From Liolophura sinensis (taxonomy: Eukaryota; Mollusca; Polyplacophora; Chitonida; Chitonidae), in NCBI RefSeq assembly GCF_032854445.1, contig NW_027017954.1, forward strand, positions 248,001 through 312,000: 64,000 nucleotides of DNA, read 5' to 3'. Within the stretch, counting starts at the first letter, position 1, and the number at the start of each line of letters is the position of its first letter. The notes under the pieces were generated by a model, which was not told the origin of the DNA, did no database searches, and saw only the letters and a program-made list of their open reading frames with translations. Shown here piece after piece: positions 1-11,315 of this stretch. The position numbers and the translations under genes are program-made.

Positions 1-2
1 AT

Positions 3-347
3 GTTTATACACTGGAACTGGCAGATGGCAGTGGTGACATCAAACGGACTGGCCGTAAGGAAATAACACCAGTTGAGCTTTCCAGATGTCCCGTATCATC
101 TGAAGTGGATTCATCTAACCGACCATCAGAACTCAATGATGAGTTGGATACTCCTGAGAACTACAGTTGTGACAGGCCTAGGTACATTCTAATGCAGCCG
201 GTGCCCCAAAAGGCGGCTCGCCCGACAGATCAGTGTAGCTCGACAGTGTCAGGTGATTCACCCAGTGAACTAAGGAGAAGTAGGCGCACCACTGCAGGAA
301 CTCACTCGAATGTTAACCATTTGCCGCGTACAGTATTAGGTCAGTAG
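3..347 (+). CDS. C-terminal end of a Ty3/Gypsy-like retrotransposon polyprotein (partial)
   Basis: The frame is open from the first bases of the window to the stop at 345-347, so the N-terminal bulk lies outside. The tail resembles the region after the integrase of Gypsy-type Pol proteins: a short YTLELADGS stretch, a polar linker, and a basic end with LRRSRRTTAG. It lies about 100 bases upstream of a purine-rich tract and a TG-starting LTR, the order expected at the 3' end of an LTR element. No catalytic motif lies within the window, so the assignment rests on the tail character and the adjacent LTR. The stop looks natural, and I see no break in the visible part. Confidence 0.55.
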   Translation, partial: VYTLELADGSGDIKRTGRKEITPVELSRCPVSSEVDSSNRPSELNDELDTPENYSCDRPRYILMQPVPQKAARPTDQCSSTVSGDSPSELRRSRRTTAGTHSNVNHLPRTVLGQ

Positions 348-437
348 TATTAGCTCATGGAGATGTAAATTAGTTTCCGCAGAATAGCGTCTTATATGTT
401 GTATTACTAGTATATCATGAGGACATGATAGAGTTTC

Positions 438-448
438 AAGGGGAGGCA
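438..448 (+). other. Polypurine tract preceding the 3' LTR
   Basis: The purine-rich run AAGGGGAGGCA sits directly before the TGTAACA start of the LTR, the usual primer site for plus-strand synthesis in LTR retrotransposons. Confidence 0.5.
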
Positions 449-1593
449 TGTAACAGGTCTAGCGTATGATTAATTCCCCCTTGGTAAGTTTTCTGTAAAA
501 GGAGGTAGGAATTGTATACCCAGCAATCCCTGCACCGTCATCGGCATGACGATTCACTGACCAGCAGGTAAATTGAACTTTCTTTGTAATGTATATTATT
601 TTAGAAGCTTAGTAAACTTGTATGACCGTTTTAGTTATGCAAGGATGTTTTAACGATGTTTCGAGTGCAATCGCTCGACTGTAACTGTGAACGTGCGAGT
701 TGTAAATGCCAAAAGTTTATACGTAGCCGAGTGTCGCTATGTAACGGTAATTGAGCACTCAGTAACACAACGCCTTGGTTCTTACGGCGCAACATATTTT
801 GTCTAGTTAGTATTTGTGAAAAACAGAAACGCCTAAGCGAGTATTTGCTTTTACTGTTAGTTATTAGTAGAGAGTTATGAGAGATTAAATAGCATTTCAG
901 AAATGTGTTTGAATATTTTTTGTATTCTTAGATGCATACGGATGTTTTAGACAAATGCATGTTACGAGCCCTACATTCAGTAAATATGGGTATTATATGT
1001 AGATCCAAAATGAAAGGTCCGACGAAGTTAAATGTTTCACTCTTGGTAATTAATGGAGTGGTGATTACACAACTAGTCATTCGCTACTAGCTTTATTCTG
1101 TGTCTGTACACTGAAAATATTTTGTTCACTGTAAAAAAATATAAGATGCCTATCAGTTTGTTTGAGTGGGAACCGGTCTATAATTAAGTGGCAATACAGG
1201 AACAATGTATAGCACTGACAGGTTTAAATACTCGTGCTGTAATTGTTACACGTCTATATATGTCCATGGCCATAGCATATACAGTCATTATCAAGTTACC
1301 CGTGTGGTTGCGGTCATAATAACCCTTCACCATGGTACATGACTATTAAGTTAGTGTTGATATATGGTATAAGTGTATTCTAGGACAGTATATAGGTACA
1401 GGATATTTGGGTGTAAGCCTATGTTATGTATGGTAAATACATGGAAGGTTTATAGTATGTATTGTTATTGTCGTTTCAGGTCAGGGTGACCTCCCCTGGT
1501 TTTTTTCCTCTCACCGGTGTTTCTCAGAACCGAATAAACTGTTACAACTGTGTGGCGGAATTTGGCGTTTTGGTTGAAATTCTTTCTGCAACA
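449..1593 (+). mobile_element. 3' long terminal repeat of a Ty3/Gypsy-like element
   Basis: The segment starts TGTAACA after the polypurine tract and ends GCAACA at 1593, giving TG...CA ends and about 1.15 kb length. An AATAAA polyadenylation motif lies at 1533-1538 near the 3' end. The 5' LTR would be outside the window, so target-site duplication and the exact right edge cannot be confirmed. Confidence 0.5.
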
Positions 1594-1672
1594 AACATGG
1601 CCGACCTCACACTAAGTTAGCTTATCTTTGCTGAAAGTATTTAGGTGACCATAGACTGCATTATTTCTGCAG

Positions 1673-1902
1673 GAGAAGATGCCATGTTAAAACGTCAGGA
1701 AGGACCTCCGGTCCCTTCAGATCCAGTCCACGTCCAGAATCAGGAGAGTTCTAATCAAGGGAGAGAAGCGCGGATTTCAACTCTAGTGGACAGCAACCCG
1801 TATGAGAACGTTTATGAGAATGAATACGACAAAATACTATTTTCGTGTAATGACCCCGAGGACAGTCACACAGTTCTTACTCAACTGCATGGCCTTGGTT
1901 AA
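1673..1902 (+). CDS. Candidate terminal exon of a receptor cytoplasmic tail (tyrosine motifs)
   Basis: An acceptor TTTCTGCAG ends at 1672 and the frame then runs open to TAA at 1900-1902. Entry is phase 1, like most introns of the phosphatase gene in this window. The peptide is hydrophilic and contains NPYENVYENEYDKI, a cluster of tyrosines in acidic and Asn-rich context of the kind that binds SH2/PTB domains in cytoplasmic tails. A similar TYEN motif occurs in the juxtamembrane exon at 42064. I infer the last exon of a neighbouring receptor gene whose body lies left of the window. The LTR insertion ends only 80 bases upstream, inside the presumed intron. No clear poly(A) signal follows. It could be a chance open frame. 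Confidence 0.35.
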
Positions 1903-4900
1903 AAAAGACAAGTTGTGAACATATCGATAGTTCAAATCAGATAATTCACTCAAAAAAAAAAAAATTACACTTTCTTTTCACATTGCAAAGGCTCAAAGGC
2001 CCAATGTTTCTTTTAGTTTGGCGCTCAGTCAGGGCGATGTTCGTTGACACAAGCGTCGTGTTTCAGCAGCCCTTCTCATCCTCGTCCTGCAGGGGTGTAA
2101 GCATTTGGCCTAGCTGGCTGTACCGATCTCAGGGAATTTAGCTCACATAGCGGGATCTGCTGATTGATAACAGACAATTTCATTCAAATTTGGGTAGATA
2201 TTTTCGAAAAAAATCTCACTTTATTCAGGAAAAATAATTCAAAGTCACAATGGCTTTTCCAACCAGTGACTGCCCCGAGGCGGTTTCCTTGCCAGCTCAC
2301 CCTGACAAGACAAGTTATTGCAGTATCCTGCCCAACATGTACGCATTGTGACCGGCAGTTCTCTGGTTCCCTGCTCTTAAATGTTTGGTTCTAAATGCAT
2401 CAGTTTTATACTTAAACTAACGGCAAAATCCAATGTATTGCACCGATATCTGTCTATCCACTATAAGAAGCCACTTTGACAATCTAGAGGTAATAGGTTT
2501 TTTTTAAGTGACAGCAAATTATCACGTGACGCTTTCAGGGCTAGTTCACAAGGGCTTGAACAACATGGCTACTTGGAGTGAAGTGTCCGTCAGTGCCTCA
2601 TCCCCAATACTGAAATTCATGTTCTCAGCTTTCAAAACTTTACACATTTTTTTTACATATTTTTTGATGAAAAACTGTGTCCTATATATTTTTTTCTATG
2701 TATATGTAGTGGCAGACTTGGTGTTCAATTTAATTATACAGAACAACATAATGGGATTCATGTACCAAAATGTCCTAAAAGTTGACTTGATAATTATAAT
2801 AACCGTATCAAATTTAAATTCCAACCTTCTGGGCAAAATTATACATACACAGAAAATATCTCACTAAAACGAAGAAGATCGCTGATCAGCGCTAGCTGGC
2901 GGAGATGCTCTGTTGCCACATAGATGGTTGCTGTGCAGTTTAAATACTTTCTAATGTCGTGACTAAATCACATTGTCCAGTTAAAAGAATCGAAGAACTT
3001 TATCTTAGCTTTTACCTTATTCCAAATGGAACGTGATGCTACTAGTATGTGAGAGTTACATAGTATGAATGAATTGATATCTGCAATCTTGTGCAGCGTT
3101 GTCAGTTTCATGACCTCCAGTGTATTGAAGAATTAATAAAGTTGGACTTCTTGTATGTGGTTTAGGGTGACTTGGAGTAGTAATTATCGAAGCATGGATT
3201 TAAACCCTTTGTATTCGTCATCTGTTCAAGTCGCTTAAGTCCCACTTACCAAGCCTTCGTAACAGAATTAAGAGATGGTGTCGGAGACTATCTGTTACAT
3301 TTCCAATATTGTATGATCCTGTGCATAGAATACTTACATGTTGATATATTTCATTTGTATTTGTAACTACACTGCATGTAAGATATGCTTTTGTTTAACA
3401 CAGTGGACAGATCTAAATGCGTGAGGTTACTACAGTGCATTTTCATCAGTTAACTGTTCCGTGGTATAGACCCTGATTGTCAAATCGGTCTTCGAATGGT
3501 AATTTTCCGGCTAAACCCACAACATTTCCGCAAAATATTGCAAAATTCTAACGAGTCTATAGTACCATGAGTAGGTCTAATGTTAATGTAAAAAGTTTAC
3601 AGCATTAGATAGCCATATTATTTAACTAAAGTACATATTTATACAATATATGTACACACACCTCATGATTCCTCGTCGTCATATGACTAAATTATTTTTA
3701 AAGTAAGCATCTACGAAAATTTAAGAACTATAGAATACATTTTATACATATTTGTTACTTTTAAACAAAGCTGGATGCTTTTGTTGACAAAGGCTTTTTA
3801 GTACCTTCAAGTTTTCTTCAAATATTAATTTTAATACTTTTTTATTTACTTTTGTATCATGTGTTATTATTCCTGCATAAACCATGATTCTGCTGGTGGA
3901 CTAAGTGTCCCCAAGGCCATGTTTTTGTTATCAGGTAAAATGTTTACCTAATTCTGCCCATTAGAGTAAAGCCATGGTGCTGGGCAGGTGAGGGGGGCAT
4001 TTACATGAACAGTTAGAATAACACCCGAGCGTATTTCAACCGTTTCATGTTACTATTTGCCAATTATCACAAAGTGGCAGTCGCCATTCAGTGGCAGTCA
4101 CCACCCTTCTGATAGTGACAAAATACAGTTTATTTATATATTTATTTTAATGGTGTTTTCGCCGTGCGCCAGAATCTTTTATATATAGTTAAAGGAAACT
4201 CGACACTGCACGTGGGACTAACATGCATGTATAATACAAAAGGTATTAAATATCGACTACAATGGATTTTATGTTTATTGGGGGTATAGAGGAAAAACCC
4301 GCTGTGCAAGATGTATGAGTCCGCGTAATTTAATTTGGGGAATAAAACACTATTTTCTAAGTCAGAGCAACCGCATTGGTGAAAGGTTCCCAAGTAATTA
4401 TACAGCGGAAACAATAATGACTCGGCAACGCATGCCCCGCAACTCTCATCGGCTGATGTCATTTTTTTTCATCTTATGTTGCCTGGAAAATAGTTGTTTT
4501 CATGGCACCCCAAATACTTCAGAGGTCTACATCAGTCGACGAGGTCCCAGTTCTCGAAGTTTCAGGTCCCAGGCGCTCATCTAGCGTTTCACCTTGGCTG
4601 GCGTCAATGACAGTTGGATAATTCCGATGAATTATGAGCGGATGAGCGGATGTGGGTCGCACAATTATACATTTATTGATTTGTTTATTGCTTAACGCCA
4701 TATTCCAGAGGTTTTCACTTATACGATGGCGTTTACTTTTGCTGGTGGAGAAATTTGATGTGCTTGCGGAAAACTGTTAACCTGTAGTAAGTTACTGAAG
4801 AAATTTTCTACGTGTAACGTACAGATCTACCGCATCACTTATTGTCACGAAAGCCTCATTGTCAACGACGATGGCGGAATGTACAAATCCAATGTCCAAA

Positions 4901-5014
4901 TCAATTTGTGAACTCCAGCGTTGTGTGTCCTGGTGATTTAATCGCAATTTCCTTAATCTCTCTCTATCCATTGCCAACAATCTGCGGATAACAATGTGAT
5001 TTTCTGTTGGGTTT
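1903..5014. other. Non-coding stretch, no convincing gene
   Basis: Open frames here are short, lack splice context and match no family I recognise. Recognisable pieces are a SINE-tail-like fragment near 3655-3695 (CCTCGTCGTCATATGACT) and a member of a dispersed repeat near 3868-3970 (CCTGCATAAACC...), also seen at about 16.8 kb and 21.0 kb. A minus-strand frame at 4792-5025 contains a hydrophilic N-terminal half that I cannot assign. Confidence 0.5.
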
Positions 5015-5090
5015 CGGCTCACCATAATGCTGATCGCCGTCTTATAAGTGAAATATTCTTAAGTATGGCGTGAGACACCCATCAAATAAA
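5015..5090 (+). repeat. SINE-A tail fragment
   Basis: Matches the 3' part of the abundant tRNA-derived SINE in this window: ACCATAATGCTG, then GTGAAATATTCTT, then a CAAATAAA end. Confidence 0.7.
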
Positions 5091-5253
5091 CCTCTCCATA
5101 CACATAATCTTCACACAGAGCGTTTGACACATTCCAAGAATAGTTTACACACATGTAGTGTTTAACTTGAAAACAGTGCCAGAGAACCTGGATGCTCAGT
5201 TCATATTTCCTTACGAAAGAACTCTAGTTACCGCTGTAACAACCTGTCACGTT

Positions 5254-5350
5254 GATTTACTTACTGGACTGATGTTTTAAGCCTTACTCAAAAATATATT
5301 TCGCTTATACGACGGAGGCCAGCATTATGATGGTAGGAAATCGGGCTGGA
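5254..5350 (-). repeat. SINE-A tail fragment
   Basis: Reverse-orientation copy of the SINE-A 3' end, diverged, with TTATACGACGGAGGCCAGCA as the best conserved block. Confidence 0.65.
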
Positions 5351-6266
5351 TCTATGAGTATAGGACGGAATCATACAAAGAGAAGCGGTCAACAGTTTTC
5401 ATTGATGCAGGAAAGACTCAAGGTATGTTTTAGGTGACTGAGTGAAATCAGTATTCAAATCGCGTGCCATGTTAAAATATCAGTTGTGGATAACAAAATA
5501 TTTATCTCGATTGCTCTTCGATTGCACCTGTTCATGCATCCAACATGGAGATATATTTCAACACAATGAATATATAGCCCCTGGCACAGGGTTTAGCAGA
5601 ATTAGATACTGACATGAAAAAGGCACAAGAGATGCTGGACACTCTGTCCATATTTACTTACAAGAGAATTATACTCATTGTAAAACTTAAGACATTTGGA
5701 GTGAAGGCGTTTGCTGGAATAACCTTAACTCACAAGTTTTTGCAGTAATAACGTGTGACGTTGATTGAAATCGTCACACAACGCGCAGGATCTACTAAAT
5801 GCTACAAGGCGTGATATGTACACGCCATGTGCAGGATCCTTGGGTATATTGCTGTCCAAGAAAGGATAATTTATATTGTCGAAATTGAAACTATTCTTCT
5901 TGTCGTTAAGTCTGCGAGAGAGGAAACCGTTTTGGTCTGTGTACAAACATAAGTCCAGATAAGATGTACCAAATGGAGAGCCTATGGTTTTCTTTCAATC
6001 AGTTTTATTAAACATCCAAACAATTAGGAATGAAATTCCATCAATTAAATCTGTGTGAGGAATTGTAGTAAAGAGAGTAAAGAAATCCCATGTAGAGATA
6101 TCCTTATACTGTACGTGTATTTTAGCGTCTAGTTCTTCAGTCAGATTTTGGAGATTTTAAGGATCCACGTACAGTTAACAGAACTATTTTCAATTTGCAC
6201 AACAGTACTTTTTTTCCAAAATGACTGTACTTCTTGTAGTGCCTTCGTTAGCAGAGTAAAATCTAT
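5330..6266 (-). mobile_element. Degraded reverse transcriptase element, copy 1 (internally deleted)
   Basis: The minus-strand frame at 5725-5946 is collinear with the RT at 14.7-15.3 kb (for example FNFDNINYPFLDSNIPK versus FNFDIVNYPYLDSNIPK, then GVYISRL). The flanks 5360-5740 and 6060-6260 also match the flanks of that second copy (14.05-14.69 kb and 15.35-15.56 kb). The central part carrying the RT catalytic motifs is missing, so this copy is dead. The element class is discussed under the 13.9-15.9 kb copy. Confidence 0.6.
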
Positions 6267-6800
6267 CGGAAACCGACCGAAACTCACGACCAACTGCAGG
6301 CTGCTGACAGACCTTCCCATGTGGAGCCCGAGAGGAACTCTCAGCGAACGCCTTGGTGACAGGCTGCTGAGACACTGCGGCGCGCTGGCGTGATAACCAC
6401 TTAGGCCACGGACCGGCCCGGATAGCACAGTTGGTAGAGCGTCCGCTTCGGGACAGGTAGATCCAGGATCAATCCTTGGTCGAGTCACACCTAAGACTTT
6501 AAAAGAGGAAGTTGTAACTTCCTCGCTTGGCGTTCAGCATGAAGGGGATAGTGCAACGACTGGTTGACCCGTATCAGTATAATGGCCCCGGCGGGGCGGC
6601 TTACTTGCCTTCGGTAAGTCGTCTCAGTGATGCAGCACTAAATAAAAGAGTGGTGGAAATCCGTCCTGCAACAAGGAGGCACATTACACGTGCATGCACC
6701 CTAATGATTCCTTCGTCGTCATATGACTGAAAAATTGTTGAGTACGACGTTAAACCCCAAGCACTCACTCACTCACTCACTTAGGCCACGGAGGCCCCAA
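6267..6800 (-). repeat. SINE-A copy split by a SINE-B insertion
   Basis: A diverged reverse SINE-A runs from 6267 to 6411 and resumes at 6781-6800 with its TTAGGCCACGGAGGCCCC end. The gap is filled by SINE-B. Confidence 0.65.
6412..6777 (+). repeat. SINE-B, full length, nested in SINE-A
   Basis: tRNA-like head with an A-box-like stretch (TAGCACAGTTGGTAGAGCG) and a B-box-like stretch (GATCCAGGATCAATCC), then a body and a 3' end GAGTACGACGTTAAACCCC followed by an ACTC repeat tail. It is flanked by the direct repeat ACTTAGGCCACGG (left copy ending 6411, right copy ending 6791), a clear target-site duplication. A near-identical copy lies at 38102-38453. Confidence 0.85.
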
Positions 6801-7760
6801 TTGTCACAGTGAGTTCCATTTAATGTAACAATGAGCTTGTCTATGGATTCATATGCCTTAACATGTACAGTGCTACTTCCTTGTTTTTAATTCAACCTCT
6901 ACGTTTTTCTAGCGCTACACTTGAATATAGTATCCCTACACAGAGCAGTACATGTAACATGTCGCTTATTTCCTTCGAAGTATTGGTTCTACGCATAGCT
7001 ACTCAAGCGAGAAATTATACAAACACATTTTAAGTCTCCAAAATTATGAGATATCCGACCAGTGCACAAAGTATAAATAATTCGTTCGTTGTTGAATTGA
7101 AACATGGCTACAGTGCACGTGTTAACATTTTTACTTCCTTCTTATATCGATCATTAGAAATTATTTTCCATTTGAGCGTTACTGCGTGTTATTTTGACGA
7201 GTTCACATTTTTCATGTTCATTCGCTATCCCCGCTACTTATAGAATCCGCAATCGCAGATTTATTTCATTCATCACTCAAAATAACAGTTCACTCATTTA
7301 ACAGCGGTAAAATATAAAGGTAAAAGAAAGCGCAGTGTAAAACACCATTGTGTTTGTAAATGCTGTACTGTATGTGTTCTTACAATACACCATTAGTGAT
7401 TAGAAGTCAGATAGAAATGGGAACGCATTTCATGTATACTTTGACTATTAGCACGCTCAAAAACCGTACTATGAATGTAGCAGTGACGGTTTCAGTGCTC
7501 TCATATGTTGGAAATCACTGGAAACTATATTCACGCCGTCTTCTTCCTCGTTGGAATATGCTGTAAGTCTATAGTATAATGGTGTTCATGTAGAACGACA
7601 CAATGAATGGCGAGGTAAGTAGAAACACACCCATCACCCTTCTGCTGACACAATGATTTCTTTCAAGTCATTCTTTGCACGCCATATTTTTGGTACTTCT
7701 TATCATCGTTCCGTCTGTAAGGATAGACTACTGCTAGTACAGAAAAAACTGGTGACCCGT

Positions 7761-7909
7761 GGAGACCAGTGTCAGTCTGTCGCGTTAGTTCACCTCGTCT
7801 GTACCCTATATAACTAGGCACACGACTTCACACTGACCTTAAATACCTGGACGCCTAAGACTTGTCGGATGCTTAGTAGGTGTTACTGTGAAACTCCCTG
7901 GTACCAATA
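7761..7909 (+). promoter_or_regulatory. TATA-containing core promoter and 5' UTR, copy 1
   Basis: A TATATAA box lies at 7807-7813, about 100 bases before the ATG at 7910, which leaves room for a start site near 7837 and a 5' UTR of roughly 70 bases. The stretch from 7761 is conserved in the duplicated copy at 11.12-11.26 kb, where the box reads TATACAA. Conservation of the region around the box and up to the ATG supports a promoter role; the start site is inferred. Confidence 0.45.
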
Positions 7910-7964
7910 ATGTTCTTGACCACATGTACCATCGTGTATGTGCTCATCAGTGATATCTCATCCG
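7910..7964 (+). CDS. Signal-peptide first exon, upstream copy
   Basis: ATG opens MFLTTCTIVYVLISDISSG, with a hydrophobic core and small residues near the end, typical of a secretion signal. The frame meets a strong donor (G|GTATGT) in phase 1, the phase used by all ectodomain exons of the phosphatase gene. A duplicate lies at 11258-11315. It may be an alternative first exon of the same gene or the remnant of a second copy. I found no downstream exon between 7965 and 11257 that would belong only to it. Confidence 0.5.
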
Positions 7965-8196
7965 GTATGTACCCATTCTCTTGTTTCGTTGTTTCTGTTA
8001 GTATGCTACAGCAAATAATGGAATGTACATATGTCTATCTGATGGATATACTTAATGCGCATCAAATCACACACACGTTGTCTCCATACTGAAGAAAACG
8101 TTACTTCAGCCTGTTGTATGGTTACAAATTGGTTTACAACACCAACATTTCAGTGAAAGGGACATGCGCAGTTGTTAAGCCATTCCACAAAAGAAT

Positions 8197-8250
8197 TTGA
8201 TTTATTTATTTAATTGGTGTTTTACGCCGTCGTCAAGAATATTTCAATGA
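8197..8250 (-). repeat. SINE-A tail fragment
   Basis: Short reverse fragment with AATTGGTGTTTTACGCCGTC and AAGAATATTTCA. Confidence 0.6.
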
Positions 8251-9035
8251 AAAAACGGATAAGTAGATAGCGCTTCTTTTTCCATTTTTCTTGAATATAG
8301 GTAGAAAGATAACAAGAGTATGATTATGTGGTAGTACGTGATAGCTATGTCGGGATCCGGGATGGTTCCATCAATGGTAAGCTGCCATGTATGTGTTTGC
8401 GAGTGCTGATTGGAAGCAAGAAAATATATGAGCTGGACTACGAAATACCTATAACATAGTGTGAGATATACTCCGAGTTCAGATGCTGATTTTTGGAATG
8501 AGAAAACAATATTTTGGTGACTTCTCTTACGGCAAACCATCTCGCACTCGGAGATGAACCCTAAGATTTTCTTTAAATATTAGAATGTTTAAAAAAGCCA
8601 TGTTTCGTAATCTCTTTGCGTTTTTGTATATAAACATTTTCAGTTAGTTTTAGATCATTATTATAGTTCAGGTAGAAATTATTACTTACATTAGATATTA
8701 GATATTATCGACAGGTTAATACACGTGTCATCCTTGGCGATGATGTAGCCGGCCGCCACTACCCCTCCGCTCCCCCACCACCACATATGTTACTTTAGCC
8801 CTTCTCTTGCCCAAGCTATGGAACCTCATACCCTATCAACATTTAGGTAAGAGAAACGAAACATAAAAAAAATGTTTTTATATGATCTTAACGCGGGGAA
8901 TTCCTAGTTTAAACCCCAATAGATTGTCTTTACCATGTGCCAAGTAATTATTTATAAGGTATATATGTTTTGACTGGAATTGTTTAGAATCTGTGATTCG
9001 AAAGAGACATTCATATACCAGCCGTGAACCTAGGG

Positions 9036-9130
9036 ACAGTTTAATCAGGTTTTATATTGAACTGGACAAAGAATACAAAGATTTACTCAAAAGAAACGGC
9101 GAATACTTAAATGTAGCAAATGTTGATGGT
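9036..9130 (+). other. Exon-like segment with tyrosine motifs
   Basis: After a possible acceptor (TTTAATCAG) the frame reads ELDKEYKDLLKRNGEYLNV and meets GGTAGGC, a possible donor. The YLNV motif resembles SH2-binding sites in cytoplasmic tails. The duplicate at 13460-13552 has a one-base length change and an in-frame TGA. Noncoding flanks are conserved to a similar degree, so this may be chance. Confidence 0.2.
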
Positions 9131-11117
9131 AGGCATAATACGATGACTATGGGTTTAGTATCTAACACCAGATGACATTCATTAATACAACTTGACTAGT
9201 CTTCTGTGCATTGAGAAGGCATCAGAAAACACAACATATTTTGTAGTAATATAACTTCGGGGATATTGGGAACGAAAACCCATGTATAGTGGTGTGAGGA
9301 TGCTCACTCTCATAAAAGGAGGTAAACTAGGCTGATTACATTGAACATTATGTCATCCGCGATGTATAACCCAGTGCTATGCAGAGTGGATATTTACAAC
9401 ATTAAGTTCACAGTGTAGCACTTGATGGACAGACTGCAGGTGAAGCTATTTACTTCTCGCCTTCCAAATGTCCTACCCAGTGTGTGGGTTTGACAGAGTG
9501 TACAGGTTACGCCCTATTTCTCTTCGGAGGTAATCTTATTTTGCCCTAGATAAAAGATCAGGCATCCCGTATGAGCTGTGGTAATATTATCTAGTTCTTT
9601 GTAAAGACTATGTAGTTCCCCCAATGTAGGAATGAAAAGAGTTAGGCGATTGACTGGATGATTAAAAAATCTCTAACCTCATTATTTCCTCATTTTACAA
9701 ATGTACACCGATATATAAACTAGTTATAATGTATAGAAGACGAAGTATAAGTATACTAAAGCATTCCAAAAACCTTCTGTAATATTGTGACTTTTTCCCC
9801 GCATGATATATCAACCATCACTGTGGCAGTAGATACAATTCTGGAGTTTTGGCCGATGGTGTATTACACTGTGATCTAAATATGAAGCAATATACTACTT
9901 CACTGTCAATCATACACAATCTTTAACCGGTATGTTTACAATTTGGGTTTACGTACGGAGAACAGATTTCTTATTTCTTTATTAACAAGAGCTTCGCTTT
10001 ACTGATGCTTTGAATTTATTTGGGGAATCCGCTTTCCTCATGCCGATTTCTTATTACGGTTCTAAGAATGTATTCTCAGATAAGGAAACTTGAATTATGC
10101 GTCGTTGTTGAGTTTCTTAACCTAAGTAACAATGAATTTTAGAAGACATTCAGGATAGCACTAAAACAGAAAGACATGTAAGACTGGCCGATTGGGAAAA
10201 ATATATTTATCGCTGACGTTGCGGTGTTGAGCTTGACACTTCCTTAATCCTCCTTGATCCTGAAAGCCGATATAGAATTGGTAGATTGTGCATAAAAAAT
10301 TGGATCGTCGTGTAAATTGTTGCTACTGACTGACTCCAAGACTGCCCGACTGACCGACTGACCAATGGTCTTGGATCGATCAGCATAAAATACCAAAATT
10401 TATGTAGAAACATAAACATGAAAGCTGATAAAAGAATTATCGTGTGTTCGAGACAATGTGAATTATCGCCAAGTTCATGTGGTAACACCGTACTATAAGT
10501 CTTGATATGAGCCAAGCTGTGATTATGTCTGTCACTGTGACTCACATGGTACCCGCGACACATGACAGTGTTCTTATATAGAGAGCATTAGAATTAATTT
10601 CCATTTGGGTGTTATAGTGTGTTACTGTGAAGAGAGATTACACTTTTCAAGTTCGTTCCATATCTCCGCTGCATATTGTACCCTTAACCGCAGATTTATT
10701 TCATTTACTGCTCAAAATAAATTGGCTAAATTTTAAAGGTAGAAGAAAGCGCTGAGTGAAGCACTGGCGTTTTTTTAAGTAACTTACGTACATTGTGTTG
10801 TGAATGCTTTACTGTATGTGTTCTTATGATATAATCATATCTGTTCATAGATATGTGATCAGGAGTCAGATAAAAATGGGAACGTATTTCATGGATACTC
10901 TATTTCCTAACTCAGAAGCGGATTGATGGTTGTAGAACTCTTATATAGTATAATGGTGTTCATGTAGAAGGACGCAGTAAACGGCGAGGTAAGTAGAAAC
11001 ACACTCATCACCTTTCAACTAATACAATGATTTCTTTCAAGTCTTTTTTTTTTGCACGCCATATTTGTGGCATTTGAGATAGGCTACTGCTAGTACAGAA
11101 AACCTGGTGACCCGTGG

Positions 11118-11257
11118 AGAACAGTGTCAAGTTGTTGCGTTACCCCACATCGTCTTAACCCTATACAACTAGGCATACGACACAGAGCCTGAATGCCTTT
11201 AAGCTTAAGGTATGTCAGTGGTTCAGTAAGTGTTACTTTGAAACTTTTCTGGTAGCA
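11118..11257 (+). promoter_or_regulatory. Core promoter and 5' UTR, copy 2 (likely promoter of the phosphatase gene)
   Basis: Aligned with the copy-1 promoter. The TATA-like box is TATACAA at 11162-11168, weaker than TATATAA in copy 1. Distance to the ATG at 11258 is preserved to within a few bases. Confidence 0.4.
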
Positions 11258-11315
11258 ATGATCTTAATCACCACCTGTCCGGTCCTGTATCTCCTCATCA
11301 GTGATATCTCATCCG
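11258..11315 (+). CDS. Exon 1: signal peptide (downstream copy)
   Basis: ATG starts MILITTCPVLYLLISDISS, a hydrophobic secretion signal, ending in phase 1 at G|GTATGT. Joined to the exon at 22174 it completes an Ala codon. The roughly 10.9 kb intron that follows is filled with repeats and I saw no intervening exon. The same exon exists in duplicate at 7910. Confidence 0.5.

Larger units (their letters stand above)
7140..9965 (+). repeat. Segmental duplication, copy 1 (promoter and first-exon region)
   Basis: Blocks of this segment recur in the same order between about 10.57 and 16.38 kb. Matching pairs include the promoter at 7760-7910 with 11118-11257, the signal-peptide exons, 8400-8590 with 11830-11990, 9030-9460 with 13450-13880, and 9467-9960 with 15879-16380. 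Divergence is visible by eye and many small indels are present, so the duplication is not recent. Confidence 0.8.

Noticed and set aside
2508-2867. 119-codon plus-strand frame with hydrophobic stretches
   Set aside because: AT-rich sequence giving F/I/Y runs; no start context or homologous look.
4792-5025. Minus-strand frame with NEAFVTISDAVDLYVTRRK
   Set aside because: Partly overlaps a SINE-A tail at its start; the rest is unassigned and could be a transposon relic. Not enough to call a gene.
6527-6730. Protein with GGAAYLPSVSRLSDAALNKR (also 38218-38421, 54621-54806, 55346-55531)
   Set aside because: Translation of SINE-B; no independent coding support.
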